From: Pholiota molesta
Lineage: Eukaryota; Basidiomycota; Agaricomycetes; Agaricales; Strophariaceae
DNA length: 64,000 nucleotides
Assembly (NCBI GenBank): GCA_014925825.1
Contig: JACGCK010000039.1
Location: forward strand, 248,001-312,000
Direction of reading: 5' to 3'
The position numbers were made by a program, and so were the translations under genes. The notes beneath the pieces were generated by a model, which was not told the DNA's origin, did no database searches, and saw only the letters and a list, made by a program, of their open reading frames with translations. This document shows positions 39,101 through 50,944 of the stretch, piece after piece (positions within the stretch are counted from its first letter, which is position 1; each line of letters begins with the position of its first letter).

Positions 39101-39470
39101 GCAGAAGGCCTTGAAAAATGGTGGCGACTTCGAGATGCTGATATTCTACTTACACCATTATCTGTTAAAGGTAATATCATTCCCCACCATCTCGCCATCC
39201 ATTCACCAATGCACCTCTAACTGACAAAACATTTTCAGGTCGAGACGCAATTTTCATGCCTTACCTCGCCCCTAAATCAATTAGAAGAAACTACCTCAAC
39301 TGCGGCAGAACAGGCCATGGTTCGCGAAGCATCGCTTCCCTATATCCCACACTCCTCAGATTCCCCTTCGTTCGCGCTAGCGCTCGCCTTCTCTACTATT
39401 CAGCATATCAAATATCGAGACACGGAATTGCTGCTTCCTGTAGTATAGATTGTATCTACAAAATCTTTCA
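36128..39470 (+). repeat. Inverted duplication, left arm (NACHT N3 and flanks)
   Basis: Matches the reverse complement of ~50930-54112. The homology starts near GCGCATGCCGCAG and includes CCTCGTGCTAGAGCTATATTC, the promoter, all exons and most introns of the NACHT gene. A ~150-bp insertion around 36306-36470 is present only in this arm. Confidence 0.8.
36701..39448 (+). CDS. NACHT NTPase N3 (one-base frameshift in exon 5)
   Basis: Exons: 36701-36815 (MASGHGSQFLPNASN leader), 36870-38159 (NACHT), 38215-38453, 38525-38637, then exons 5-7 to the conserved stop at 39446-39448 (ending LLLPVV). Walker A is MYGSAGVGKSAIAQAIA, Walker B MILILDALDECS, followed by LLIASRPET and RRSSGQFIYAS. In exon 5, at ~38763-38766, one base is missing relative to N1 and N4 (CAGGGCTTGG against CATGGGCTTGC). 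The frame then hits TGA ~15 codons later although the downstream paralogous coding sequence is preserved. Sister of N4 (inverted duplication). If the deletion is real, the protein keeps the NTPase and loses the last ~190 residues. Confidence 0.75.
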
Positions 39471-39606
39471 TTGTGTATGTATAGTTTGAAATTATTGCAT
39501 TTCATATGGTCGTCGCAGCGCTGGAACGATCTCGCGATTCCTTCAACTCTCGTTTTACCCCTGGTACTAAGTAGGTAGGTTTTACGCTGATAATCCCTTT
39601 ATCACA

Positions 39607-42070
39607 ACGCACTAGCGCCGCCTCTCTCAACTCGTGCGGTCAATCCTACTTTGGGGTCCAAAGGGCGGTGGGATTAAGCCTACGCCTTACTGTTTCCAAT
39701 GGGTAATAGAATCAAGTCTATTGTAGTCCGACAAAGTAGACTTTTAATCCTACATAATCGGATTTCCTTTGGATTACTAGACCATGTTATATGGTAGGAT
39801 TAAGCGTATAATATTAGAAATAAGTCTATCATAATCCAATGTAATCCTATCGTTGATTATTTAATCAAGTAGACTAATAATCCTACATAATCCTAGGAAT
39901 ATGATATAGCATACATAGGATTGGTATGGTAAGCCTAGCACAAGCCTATCCTTCTCATAAGCCTATCACAAGCTTAGGATAAGCTTATCCTAGGCTTGTA
40001 ACTGCACGATAGGCTTATGCATAGGCTTCAGGAAACATAAAGCTTTGATGCCTGCACTTCGGTCTCTTGTGAATGGTTGGTGATGAAACAGTAAGTCAGT
40101 AACAAAACTTACCAACTCCACCAATGCATCTTGAATGTTGAAGCCTCAATATATCTGTAGCAGTCAAGTCAACTAGATGCAGGCGGAGCTATACCACAAA
40201 TAAATATACTAAAAGAACGAAATCAATAAGGGCAGGATGAGTTTGGATGGTGATGGTTTGATGGGGAGGAATTGGGGAGGAAGGCGTCACTAAAGTTACC
40301 AGCTGAGTCTTATATAGTTCTATTTCCGAGCCACATCCGTGATTCGCAGTGGGCCCATAACAATTGTAGTACTATGTTATCTGGCCTTGATCCATTTCAA
40401 CCTTGACAATAGAATCGTCGGGGCCAGGTATCTTGCACGGTAGATCATGTGACATTTAACAACCCGCTTCCGGGACACGTGCGGTACCAACCGACAAATC
40501 GTAACTTTGAACTTATTGAACTTCCACCTCCCTCACAGCTACTCATCCCACCTGCCCAGCTCTGATGTTCCCTTGGCCTCCATCACTATTCTTCGCGCTC
40601 GCGCTCGGCCAAAGCAGAAACAGCCATATCATTTCAACCCCCTGAAAAAACCCCTGGACAACATTTCCCGGATTTTAGAATGGACAACGGATGCCTCGCG
40701 TCGAACTCAACTTCGCGTCGATCTCCTGCTACCAGGCGAATGAGAGTGGCCCCAGGCGGATTTTTTACACTGTAAGTCTTATCTTTGGCGGATCGATCGA
40801 GCTCGCGCCCGGGCTCTCGATCCGCCTGATGCCACTTGGAAATTGCTCACTGATTCTGTATTCACGTACAACGATTCGAAGGCCGTCGTTTCGACGACGA
40901 CAATTCTGGGTGCTCGCGACGGAGATATGAGCACCATGCCCATTGTTCCGTGCTGTGGGATGCGTCGATGGAACATCAACGTGAGCTTCCTTCAATTGTC
41001 CTACATCCTTGCTTACCTCGCCCCTGCCAGCGCCTCGCCACGCACCGCCGTCAACCTCAATGGCGTTCGCGCCCTCCAAACCTCTCGATCCGATCGTGTT
41101 TGATACAATCCGCACGGCCATAGCAACCGACGACGACATCGGGGACGACGACAGAGCCCCGCCATTGCGACACCTGTAGTTCGCCCTCGGTCACGGGCCA
41201 ATCAGCCGCAGGTCGGAGGGCATGGACAACTTGGGACGTACGTGGGCTCTAAACTGCGCGAAGGCGCGTATACAGTACGTCCGAGCTCGTTGCAACGGCG
41301 TGCAGGCAAGCTAACAAACGGCACGAACGGTATTGCGACTCCCACCACCCCGCACGCCTACATCCTTCACCCATTCCCCCTTTCCTCGACGCCTGCCGAC
41401 TCATCGTTGCCGACGCGCACCCGCCGACTCTCGTTGCCCCTTCTCATCTGCGTCGTTCGCAAAGGACGAGCGCGCGGAGATCATTGCCAGTCGCCTGATA
41501 TCACAAGACTTCGACGTGTGCATCAAGGCGTGCGATGAATGGGACCTCGTGGGCGCGGGCGCGATCGAAGGCCGAAGGCGTGGACGAGCGAGGAGGCAGC
41601 TAGCAGGGCGAGCCGGGTGGCGCAGTGGGCACCGCTACCCTTGCGCAGGACAATGGCGCTCCGGACGCAGGGAGGATGTCGCGAGCCTCGCACTCACCGT
41701 CTACACGTACAATCAGCGCTGCATACGCAGCGCTCTGCGGCGTGGAGACGCGAAAGTGGAATATGATTATCTGTAGACTAAGATTGTACGGTTACCCCTA
41801 CTTGAAATATAGCTAGGATCAATCCAAAGTGGATTGTGAGTGGAATATAAATAGATTTGTTTATAGGCCCTTAGGATTATTTGTAGACTTAAATTGTAGA
41901 GTCAATCTTACGGCAAATCAATTCAAAGTAGGCTAGAGTACGATAGGATTAAATTTACTGGTAGCCTTAGGCTTGCGTTGACTATAATACAAAGGGTACA
42001 CTTAATCCTACTGCCCTTGAGGAGGTAAGCTAGGATTAAGCGAACGAGCTGATATCACTGCTAGCGCACG
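39607..42070. mobile_element. ~2.5-kb element with ~70-bp terminal inverted repeats, no transposase seen
   Basis: The left end (39607-39677) and the reverse complement of the right end (42001-42070) align over ~70 bp. Shared blocks are GC.CTAGC, CTCGT.CG.T.AATCCTA and AAGGGC.GT.GGATTAAG. Inside each end is AT-rich DNA packed with TAATCCTA and AAGCCTA motifs in both orientations (39690-40030 and 41790-42000). The core (40480-41780) is more GC-rich with small frames but no transposase motif, so it would be non-autonomous. Target-site duplication not clear. Lies between NACHT N3 and bZIP relic B1. Confidence 0.55.
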
Positions 42071-42479
42071 ATCTGCACCTCTCAAAGCCCAAGGAATACA
42101 CTAGTAAAAACAGCCATATATTCCAAATGCACGCAAACCCCGAAATCCCACTACATCTAATCCACTAGTACTGAACCCCGCGCCTCCATATTTAAATTTT
42201 CAATCGCCAGAAACCCCGACCAGAAAATACCCCCCACCCACCGAAACCCCGGACCCCCACACCGGCGACGGCCCAACGCGACACACGCTTTTCAACCGTC
42301 ACGGGGAGCTTCAGCGGCGCGGGGTGTAGACGCACGGGAGGGAGCAGGTAGTGGAGACCTAGAGCGGATGCAGGGCGCTGGACGGAGCGCGCGCATGTAT
42401 ACTGCGCGACGGATGGAGGGGAGCCGAGGCTGAGGACGCACCCAAATGGGGTGGCGCGCCCCGGTCAGGTTGCGGCAGC

Positions 42480-43990
42480 GCGCGAAGGGAAGCAGGTAAA
42501 GGTTAAAAAAGAACGAGGGAATTTGGACTGTTGCGTAGAAATTTTAGACGAGACGGAGAGAGACGGATCGAGAGAAGCGAATCAGAGAGAAGAACCCGAG
42601 AAACCGAGACAGATAATGTGGTGACGAAATGAATATAGCGGACACGAGCGCTATCGCGCCGTGCGGGATAGACCACAAGTGTGGAATATACGATGGGGAC
42701 AGCGGGCGCGTCTCGTAAGAGAGTCGACAACAGGGGAACAGCAGGGGTAGAGGGAGAAGGAAGAGCACCGGAACGTGCATACACGCAGCAGCCCGCAGGC
42801 GCACACACATCGCATCGCATCTTCGACTTCCCATCGCCATAAATGGGCATCATGGACAAACGACCAGCAGATTCCAGTGCAAAGCAGTCAGAATATACAG
42901 ACGCCTCATGTCGACGACGCCGATGGTCATCGCACCGAGCTCGAGGGGATCCATGTCAATGCCCATCCCGAGCGCCAGCGGGTCGAGTTCGCCGTGCATC
43001 ATCGCCATCTCATCAAACATGCACTGCGTCTCAATTTCGTGTGCAGGTTTAGCGATTGCTCTGGCGTTCTCCTCAGCCGAAACGATCTTCGCTCATCTCT
43101 GTTGCTCCCTTTGTCTCAGCGCCGCTCGTTTGCGCTCCTGCTACTTGTGCAAAACCCTCCCAGCACACGGCGACTGTATGCCGACTCCCAAGCACGCGGC
43201 GACACGTAGATCTCGCGAGACAGCGCCTCCAATTCTCCGTTCCCTTGAGATGCAGCGCCTGCAGATCCAGGGGCAAGGCTGGCCGAGACCACCTGCTGCA
43301 GGGACACCGAGCGAGCCAACGAAGGCCCTGCTAGATGACAAGTGGTCTCATCGTGTGTGTGTGCGCGGGCCGCAGTTTGGTGTTGGAGTTGAGACGAAGC
43401 GACGACGGAGGTGGTGGCGGCGGTTAGTTGGGGTGTGGTTAACTCGTAATCAAAGGCGGCGTTTGAGGGTGCGAAAGTGGGAAAGGCGATGTAGGCAGGT
43501 TTGACAGCGATGATGGGTTGTTGTGCGAGATGGCGATGGATGGGGTTTTCGGCGCTGGTGAAGTCACTGAGCCCGGTAGGCAGCCCTTGAGCAGCGAATG
43601 TCTTGCCCCGCTCCAACGTCCGGATACACGCTTGAGGACCTGGTTCTCGCGCTCGCGCTCAGCGCGGAAACCTTCGAGCATAGAAGAAATCCATGGGGCC
43701 GGCACCTGTGCGGGCGCCGGTCGAAGGAGGCGGGCCATGCAGCCCTGCGCGCAGACGGCAGTTCTTCCCCTCGAGCTCAGCTACTCGCCACTCGAGGTGC
43801 GAGAACTGAGCCTTTCGGCGATCCTGCGGGTTCTGCGCGGCAATCCCTGCGCTGCCCGGAGACGTAGAGTCCCTTGTTGGATCGGCGGCATCAGCGGTGC
43901 ATTGGCGCTTGCGAGACGGCGTCAAGGACCAGCGTTTTTGTCCTCGTCATGCATTCAGGGGTGTAGGAGGAGAATTGCATGCTGTCGATG
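42480..43990 (-). pseudogene. Broken bZIP transcription factor copy B1
   Basis: Reads right to left as a decayed copy of the bZIP gene at 48395. The basic/zipper region near 43860-43770 gives AGIAAQNPQDRRKAQFSHLE then WRVAELEGKNCRLRAG in one frame, RAERERENQVLK in a second, and LAAQ/FAAQGLPTGL.. SLARSVSLQQVVSA in a third, so several frameshifts are present. The canonical QNSR of the basic region is QNPQ. The 3' flank (42480-42840) also matches the region after B2 and B4. Not expected to make a functional factor. Confidence 0.75.
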
Positions 43991-44279
43991 GTGGGTTGAA
44001 AGCGGAACGTTGTGGCACCCGCTTGGCTCTCCGCTTCCATCAATAATGATGTGCACGTCGCTTAGCGCTCCTATAGCGCTCAAGCGCTCAAGCTTCAAGC
44101 GTGGCTAAAGCTCTCGATGAACACTCATGCTGACCAAGGCGCTCTTTGCCTTGCTTTCGTTATTATTACCCTTTCGACTACATATAAATATAGCGAATTT
44201 TCCTGGATTCTAAAGACTACTTACCGCAGCCTTCAGGCAGCCACTATCTATGTACATAATGTCTACTCCATAGTAGCCA

Positions 44280-44450
44280 CCGCACTCGCCACGCGCTTCG
44301 ACAGAGCATCATCGCGTTCGCGAGTCATATGTAGCGCCCTCAAATTGCAGAGGCTCACAGGAACGAGAGGGGTGTTCCGCGCCTCATGGCGGTGGAGCAC
44401 ACGGACGAGATGGAAGCCTGCTCACATGGCAGTAGCTACTTGGCGGTAAT
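44280..44450 (-). pseudogene. APH-type kinase N-terminal relic
   Basis: The plus-strand sequence CGCGCTTCGACAGAGCATCATCG and neighbours match 46510-46620, itself a relic of the N-terminal part of the APH-type kinase at 57481. Only ~150 bp remains and the frame is broken. Confidence 0.4.
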
Positions 44451-44488
44451 ACTATATATCTATGTACATAGGGTCAAGCCAAAAATAC

Positions 44489-46229
44489 TCAAGTATTACA
44501 AGGAAATGGATCATTTTCATCCGCCGAAATCTGCAACGCCATGCCATCGCCTGGCCTGACGGCTGTTACTTCTCCAACAGAATTTCGTTCTATCATCCCT
44601 GAGACATACGGGAGATCTATTCTACTAATACTCGTGACAGATTCGAGGTGCGTACACACTCGAGCGAGCGCCTCCGCACTGGAAAGAAAATTGGAGAGTA
44701 GTTCCTTATGTTTCTTCGGTGGTGGTGGATTATCGTACTTCGGATCTGGTGAATATCCTTGATAATAGAACCTTTCCATCTTTACGAGCTGAGATAAGGT
44801 ATGTTCGAGAGATTTCTGGGGGGAATATTAAGCCCGGATGTGTAGTCAACAAATCATGCACGTACCAATGACATTGAAGTCAAAGTCATGCCATCAAGTC
44901 CCAACTCCTCCAAGTTTGGCGCTCCTCTAACAATCGAATGCATGTACCCGTTTGTAAAGTCCCGTTCAACTTTCTTGGGGTTTTCTTCTGTGCGGAACTG
45001 TCCATCCACAGTCTCATACCATAGAATCCCTTCCAATGTCCGGTCTTCCCAACCCCTAACATCCTGTTTAATTTCGAGCGATTTCAGTTGGGGAAGGCCA
45101 TTCGGCAACACAGCACGGAGGAGATAAGGAACTTGTTCATTGGAGCTTTTGGTGAATGCTAGACTAACGAGTTGCGGAAGAACAGGAACCAGGAGGCGGA
45201 TATCTTCAAATCTAGCCTAGAACGAATACATGGTAAGTGGGATTAAGGCTTCTGAATGATATTAAACATACTTACCTTTAAATGCCTCAGATTCGGCAAA
45301 AATCCAACTTCTATGTCATGGGAGAACCAGGTATGCGTGCACCCTTCGAGTGATAAGCTTTCAAGTTGCGGATGTCGCTTAAAGAACCCTTGTACCTTTT
45401 CAGTGTCGTGAAGAGATACAAAACTGTCTAAGCGAAGCCATTTCAAGTGGGGAAAATCAAGGGATAGAAGGACTGTTGCCTCTTGTAATCCACTTCTCAA
45501 GCTCAACGTATGCAACGATGATGCAAGGCGGGGAAGGTTGTTCAAAATCTTCAAATCGTCTTCTTCTTCCAGTGCTTCACCCTTCCATTCCAAGCGCAAG
45601 GTCGAAAGTCCCTGTAACGGTTGATAAATCTTTTCCCCTTTTCGCGCAGGAGCACCACGGTTACTCACCAATAGAGAGTTGATTTCGTCGATCACGGGCC
45701 CTGTCAACCAGGGATCGGTGAAGCTATGGCCGACATTTCGTAATATCAAGGTATGCAGGCGAGGGCACTCGTTGCGTAGATTGATCCAAAAGTCGGCGAG
45801 TAAGCGTCCATGCGAGATTGTCTTAAAATTCTTGGCGTAAATCCAATCTTTCAACAAATACAGACCCAAAGCAATGAGGCGAGGTATCAAGCCTTTTGCG
45901 ATTAGCATCTGAACGCCGGCAACGATGTTGAATGCCTTCTTGCCTTTCCGAGCTTCGAATGATAGCTCAGACATAATATATAGCTCCGTGACGGCCAAAC
46001 CCAGCTGTGGCTCGTTCATGATCCTTTGAATGACATCAATTGCATTGTCTTCATTTCGAAGGATGAGACGCGAGTAAAGGAGGGGGCGGACGATATTGTA
46101 GAAGCAACGGCTTCCAAGTGCTAAAGCACGCAATGTTTGCGGAGCGGAGCGTAATGGGACAAAAGATGCTATAACTGGGAAGAGTTCTGGGGGAAGTGTG
46201 AAGGGTAACGCAGGTGCAGCAAGATTCAT
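44489..46229 (-). CDS. F-box/leucine-rich protein
   Basis: Three exons in phase: 46229-45276, 45216-44866 and 44815-44489, 543 residues. The N-terminal TLPPELFPVIASFVPLRS and RALALGSRCFYNIVRPLLYS is an F-box-like domain as in agaricomycete families. Leucine-rich segments follow: PRLHTLILRNVG, LQGLSTLRLEW, PHLKWLRLDSF, PQLESLSLEGC, PNLEELGLDGM. F-box proteins recruit targets to SCF ubiquitin ligases; the target is unknown. The C-terminus (RPGDGMALQISADE) is not leucine-rich. It lies between two APH relics in the repeat-rich region but is intact. Confidence 0.75.
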
Positions 46230-46490
46230 GGTGAGAGTCGGAATGTGGAAATTACGTTGAAGTGTAATTTTTGTTGACTGACTTAGGGCTGGCTGATTGA
46301 CGTGTGTATCAGAGGGCGATTTGATCCAGGATCTGATTCTCTCAGAATATAGAAAATTGGCTCAATCAGACCGATTACAGACTACAGCGATCAAAATAAT
46401 TCGTTGGATCATTCTACTCTATAGATGTTAGAAGCTATGGAAGAGGAGCACGAACTTGAAGGGCGGTAGGAACAACTATAGCCGACCCGC

Positions 46491-46842
46491 TCAGGCCAGA
46501 TTGTCAGCGCTAGCGGCCATGCGCTTCGACAGCGCATCATCGTGTTCGGGAGCCATACTTAGCGTCCGTAGCGCATAGAGTGGTATCACGCGCGTCGTGG
46601 GGGTGGAGGGCAGGACCGAAGACGGATGCCCCCCAAGGCGCGCTTGCGCAGTGCGAAGGGCCGGCTTTGCGCAGTGCACGGCTGAGAGCAGTGAGAACGG
46701 CCCAGTTCAGGAGATCCCAGGTGAACTGAACGCGAGTCTCAGTATAATGAGGCTTGGCTGGCTGGTCATCATACGCGGCGGACGGCATAATACATTGGCG
46801 TGTCGACGTCCTTTGCGCACCGCCTATCCATCTTGAGGGCAA
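46491..46842 (-). pseudogene. APH-type kinase N-terminal relic
   Basis: The minus strand gives YTETRVQFTWDLLNWAVLTA, close to YTDPRIQIALDIVNWDVLAS of the full gene at 57481, then in another frame MAPEHDDALSKRMA, matching MTPEHNAVLSKRVA. The kinase core is absent and frames shift between the two blocks. A second fragment of the same kind is at 44280. Confidence 0.7.
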
Positions 46843-48394
46843 TATAAACTCTAGAATAAGCTTACTCTGCGCGCGCTGACTTCAAGACTGAAAGGGAATT
46901 CGTCCAGCGGAAGACACGGACCCGGCAAGAAGACACGGCCAAGAACGGGCCTGGGAGGTAAGGTGTAGTCATATAAGTAGGCAGATACACATGCGTATTT
47001 ATACCCAGTAGAAAGCGTGCGTGACGTATTCCGTCGATGGCTTTGCCATGGGACAGGTGGGAGAAAAGCTGCCCGCTGGGTATCTACGGCAAATCTACGG
47101 TCTCCCCGGGACCGCGCACCGCTGGTGAGCCGGGAAAGATTTATGTGCGGAGTGAATATTTGATGGGATAGATTACATAGCAGTAGACAGAGAGTGGGGA
47201 AAGGCGTCGCAACGGGAGTAGTGTGCGTGAACGACAGTTGCTCCCGTATTGAGCGCGGCTTATAGAGCACTCGGGAAGGTTTTAGGAGTTCAGAAGGCTC
47301 CGAAGAGACAATGGATAAGTGATAGGTGGCAAGTAGCGGGGTATTCCCACCTAGAAGGGGATTTAAAGCGAGCGTTTATGCCGAGAGCTCGGGACTAAGG
47401 AAGATATAGGAAGCCGGGCTGTCGAGTGGGAGGTTCAAACGTCTCGCTTGGTGTTGCTTGAGTCAAGGATGTAATCTGCAGAAGTCACGAAGAAGAGAAG
47501 GAGAATTGCCAGCACCCCATACTCAGTACTGATGCGGGGAGGTAAACAGAGCTGTTGATATCAATGTCGATTCTCCGGAGCGAGCGGTACTGTGTGAGGC
47601 TAGAATAGAACGAGAAGCAAAGAAAGTCTAGCATCCAGAGGTATTATATATAAACCAAGATGTATGTACGACATTGAGAAAACTAGACCATGCGTCATCA
47701 CATGCATCATGAGCATCGCGAAATTCAGAGGCAGATGGGCGAGAGCGAAAATTGAGCAGATGACAGGGCGTGTAGCAGCCGGAATGCGATGTGAGAGTTT
47801 CCATGGGCTGCCAAGTGGCATCCAGCGGTGACAAGCTGACGTCGCAGGACACGGACTATCCTCGCTGTAGCTGTGAATGGGCGGATCCATGCTGGGGTGG
47901 ACATTCTTCCGAGCTTACCTAGGGCTTTATAGTGGATCGGTGGACACTGCTGGGAAAGAGTGGCGCCGGGTTAGCGATGTAGCGGCCTGCTAGCGCTCAG
48001 AATCCCAGGTGGTGGCCCTGGTGGGTTTCGCCAGCGGGACTTGAAGCATGTGTCGACTTAGAATTTGCCCAGCTGCTAAGTAAGAGCATGCGGCGTGGCA
48101 GTGGGCGTGATAAGTACTATGGGTATGAGCAGCCGGCGCGGAATGATGACGGACAGATGGCGGGCAACCGGAGTTTCTCAGTAGTGGCAGATGCTGTGTA
48201 TTTGCGGATGTTTGGACTGGAAGGCTCAGGGATTGATATAACAGGGCCACGTATGCAGATAGTGGAGCACGCCCATCCCTCCGCCCTCCACGTAGTCCTG
48301 CCATCTGGCCGCAGCAGTTGACTCACCCAGGCCTCCCTTATCCTCCGCCCTCATCTTCCTTCTACATTCCGTCTCCCCACAAACCCATCGAAAA
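46843..48394. other. Intergenic, no gene called
   Basis: 1.55 kb with only short scattered frames. The last ~350 bp should hold the promoter of the bZIP gene. No repeat or RNA gene recognised. Confidence 0.4.
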
Positions 48395-49809
48395 ATGCCC
48401 GCTACAACTTTCATCGACCCCGCGGCACTCACCTTCACCCCACCTTCCCCGGCACCTTCTTCTTCCTACACCCACGACGACGACGAGGACGCTGGACCGT
48501 CTCGCAAGCGCCAACGCACCGCCGACTCCAACGACACCACCAAGGAGCTCTCCGTCTCCGAGCAGCGCAAGGAGGCCAGAGCGCACCGCAACCGCATCGC
48601 CGCGCAGAACTCGCGCGATCGGCGGAAGGCCCAGTTCACTTACCTCGAGCGCCGGGTCGCCGAGCTCGAGGAGGAGAACCGCCGCCTACGCGCAGGGATC
48701 CAGGTCCCACCTGCGGCGCCTTCGCCCACCCAGGTGGCGGCCACAGGATTTGCATCACAAGTAGCGCTATCCTCAGTCCTCGAAGACCGGCTCCGCGCTG
48801 AGCGGGAGCGGGAGCGAGAACGCGAGAACCAGGAGCTCAAGGAGCGCATCCGTACGCTCGAGCGCGGTTGGGATGCCGTAGTCAAGGCACTCGCGGCACA
48901 AGGGCTCCCTACAGGGCTCACCGTCGCGACAGCGCAACCTGAACCAGCGCAGACCATCCCACCCGTCGCCGTCCCCACACAACAACCCACCACCACCCAA
49001 CCCGCCTACACCGCCTTCCCCTCCCCCGCACCCTCCAACGCCTCCCTCGACTTTGACCTAGCCATTTCCGCCTCAAGTACCACAACCACCACCACCACCT
49101 CCCCCCTCTTCGCCGCTCCCCCACCCCAACCTCCAACACCAGCCGTCCAAATTACGGACACACACACCCAGACCACTCGCCACCTAGCACGGGTGGCGAC
49201 CACCGGGGGGCCTTCATTGGCTCGCTCGGTGTCCCTGCAGCGGGTGGTCTCGGCCGTGTCGGTGCCCCCGTATCTGCGGGCGCTGCAACTCAAGGGGACG
49301 GCGCCGCCGGCGACAGCGACACGGCGATGGAGGCGCTCTTTCGGGAGATCCTCGCGTCGCCGCGGGCTCAGCATGCGGTCGCCGTGCGCGGAGAGGGCGC
49401 TGCGCAAGTAACGGCAGCGCAGAGCGGGGCGCAGGGAGCGGGGGAGAGTGAGCAGGCGGACGGGCAGAAGGACATCACCATCGACAACACCAAGACAGAC
49501 ACACAGACCAACACCGTGAAGGAGGCGGGGACGGAGGAGGAGAGCGCCACGGCCGTCGCGGAGTGGGCGCACGAGATCGAGATGCAGCGCATGCTGGACG
49601 ACATGGTGATGATGCACGGCGGCGGGCTCGACATGGGCATGGACCCGCTCGGGCTCGGCGCGATGGACATCGGCGTCGTCGACATCGGGCTGGGGATGGG
49701 CATCGACATGGACTTCGGCATCGACATGCCGTACTCCCTGGACCACCAGCACACGGGGAGCGGCGCGGGCGCGGGGCAGTGGGACGGGACAGGCGTCGGC
49801 GTGTTCTGA
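48395..49809 (+). CDS. bZIP transcription factor B2, frame break before the C-terminal tail
   Basis: The N-terminal frame (48395-49411, 338 residues) has an acidic start, then the basic region EARAHRNRIAAQNSRDRRK (N-x2-AA-x2-S-R pattern) and zipper TYLERRVAELEEENRRLRAG, a second charged coil (RERERERENQELKERIRTLE), a Thr/Pro-rich region and SLARSVSLQRVVSA. A second frame (49327-49809) encodes a conserved tail: MEALFREILASPRAQHAVA, an acidic stretch, and a Met/Asp/Gly-rich end (MGIDMDFGIDMPYSLDHQ). In relic B1 these two parts are in one frame; B2 differs by two bases between ~49250 and 49320. So B2 either has a frameshift, an unrecognised intron, or ends early at 49411. Predicted nuclear, DNA-binding; target genes unknown. 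This is the least damaged of four copies. Confidence 0.75.
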
Positions 49810-50944
49810 GCTTCGGCGCTTGGATCCGCTGGTCGGTTGTTCTCGTGACGCCCCGTTTTGGGGCGATGGGAAGTCGAAGATGGGACGCGATGCGTGCGCG
49901 CCTAAGGGCTGCTGCGTGTATGCGCGTTCCGGTGCTCTTCCTTCTCCCCTCTGTTCCCTTTTTTTTTCACCCGCCTGTTAGACGCGCCCGCTGTCCATAT
50001 CAAATATTTTCGGCCGCGATAGCCCTCATCACACTGTATCATCAATCTCATCTCATCGCTTCCCTTATAATCAAATGGTCTCTATATTTATTTCGTCACC
50101 ACATTGTCTATCTTGGTCTTCTGTGTCCTTCTCTCGGTCTCGGTTATCTTCCCGTCTCTCTCTTCTCGTTCTCTCTCGTCTCTTCTCATTTTTTTTACCA
50201 CACCAGTTTCAAAGCATCTTTATTCCATTTGGACCTTTACCTACTTTCCTTCGCGTCCCTTTCTTTCCGTACACATGTCCCGTATCTTGGACTTTCCACC
50301 TCCGCCTCCATTCGATATCGCGCGGTGCGCCAGTTCCGCACCGCGCGCCGCGTCGACCTCGGCCTCGACCCTCCGGGACGCACCCGGCTTCCCCAATCGC
50401 CTGGGCGCGTCCCAGGCTCCATCTCCGTCTGTCTGTCTGTCCCGCGCCATACATCCATCCGCTCAAGCATCCACCGCCACTCCTCTCCGTCCCGTGCATC
50501 GCCACCGCGCGCCGCTGCAGCTCCCCGCGAGGGTTGAGAAGCGCGTGTCGCGTTGGTTCGTCGGTGCGTGGGCCCCGGGCCCGGGTTTCGGTGCGTGGGG
50601 GTACTCGGCGCCATTGGGTTTGGGGTGGACACATGGTTCTGTATAGACGATATAGAGGCATCGGTTCCGTACTAGTAGGATAGATGTCATTGGATAGTTG
50701 GTTTGGGTTCATTTGGAATATATGGCTGTTTTTACTGGTGTATAATGCGTGCTTTGAGCGGTGCAGATCGTGCGCCGGTGAGTTGTGATGAGGGCATTGT
50801 CGGTGTCAGGTTTGTCGGTGTCAAGCCTACCTAGTTATTACCTGGGGTAAATGACAGCTACAGGAATCGCGACACGACAATATGAAATAAAATCCTAATA
50901 GTAACAATTCGTAAACAAACAGTGAAATATTTCGTAGATCCAAA
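49810..50944. other. 3' flank of bZIP B2; one doubtful frame
   Basis: 49850-50160 is shared with the flanks of B1 and B4 (GCTGCTGCGTGTATGCGCGTTCCGG and onward), so it travels with the gene. A 123-codon frame at 50275-50646 (MSRILDFPPPPPFDI..) has no paralogue or splice support. The rest is unremarkable. Confidence 0.45.

Noticed and set aside
50275..50646. 123-codon Pro/Ala-rich frame after bZIP B2
   Set aside because: No paralogue downstream of B1 or B4, no motif, and rival frames on both strands.
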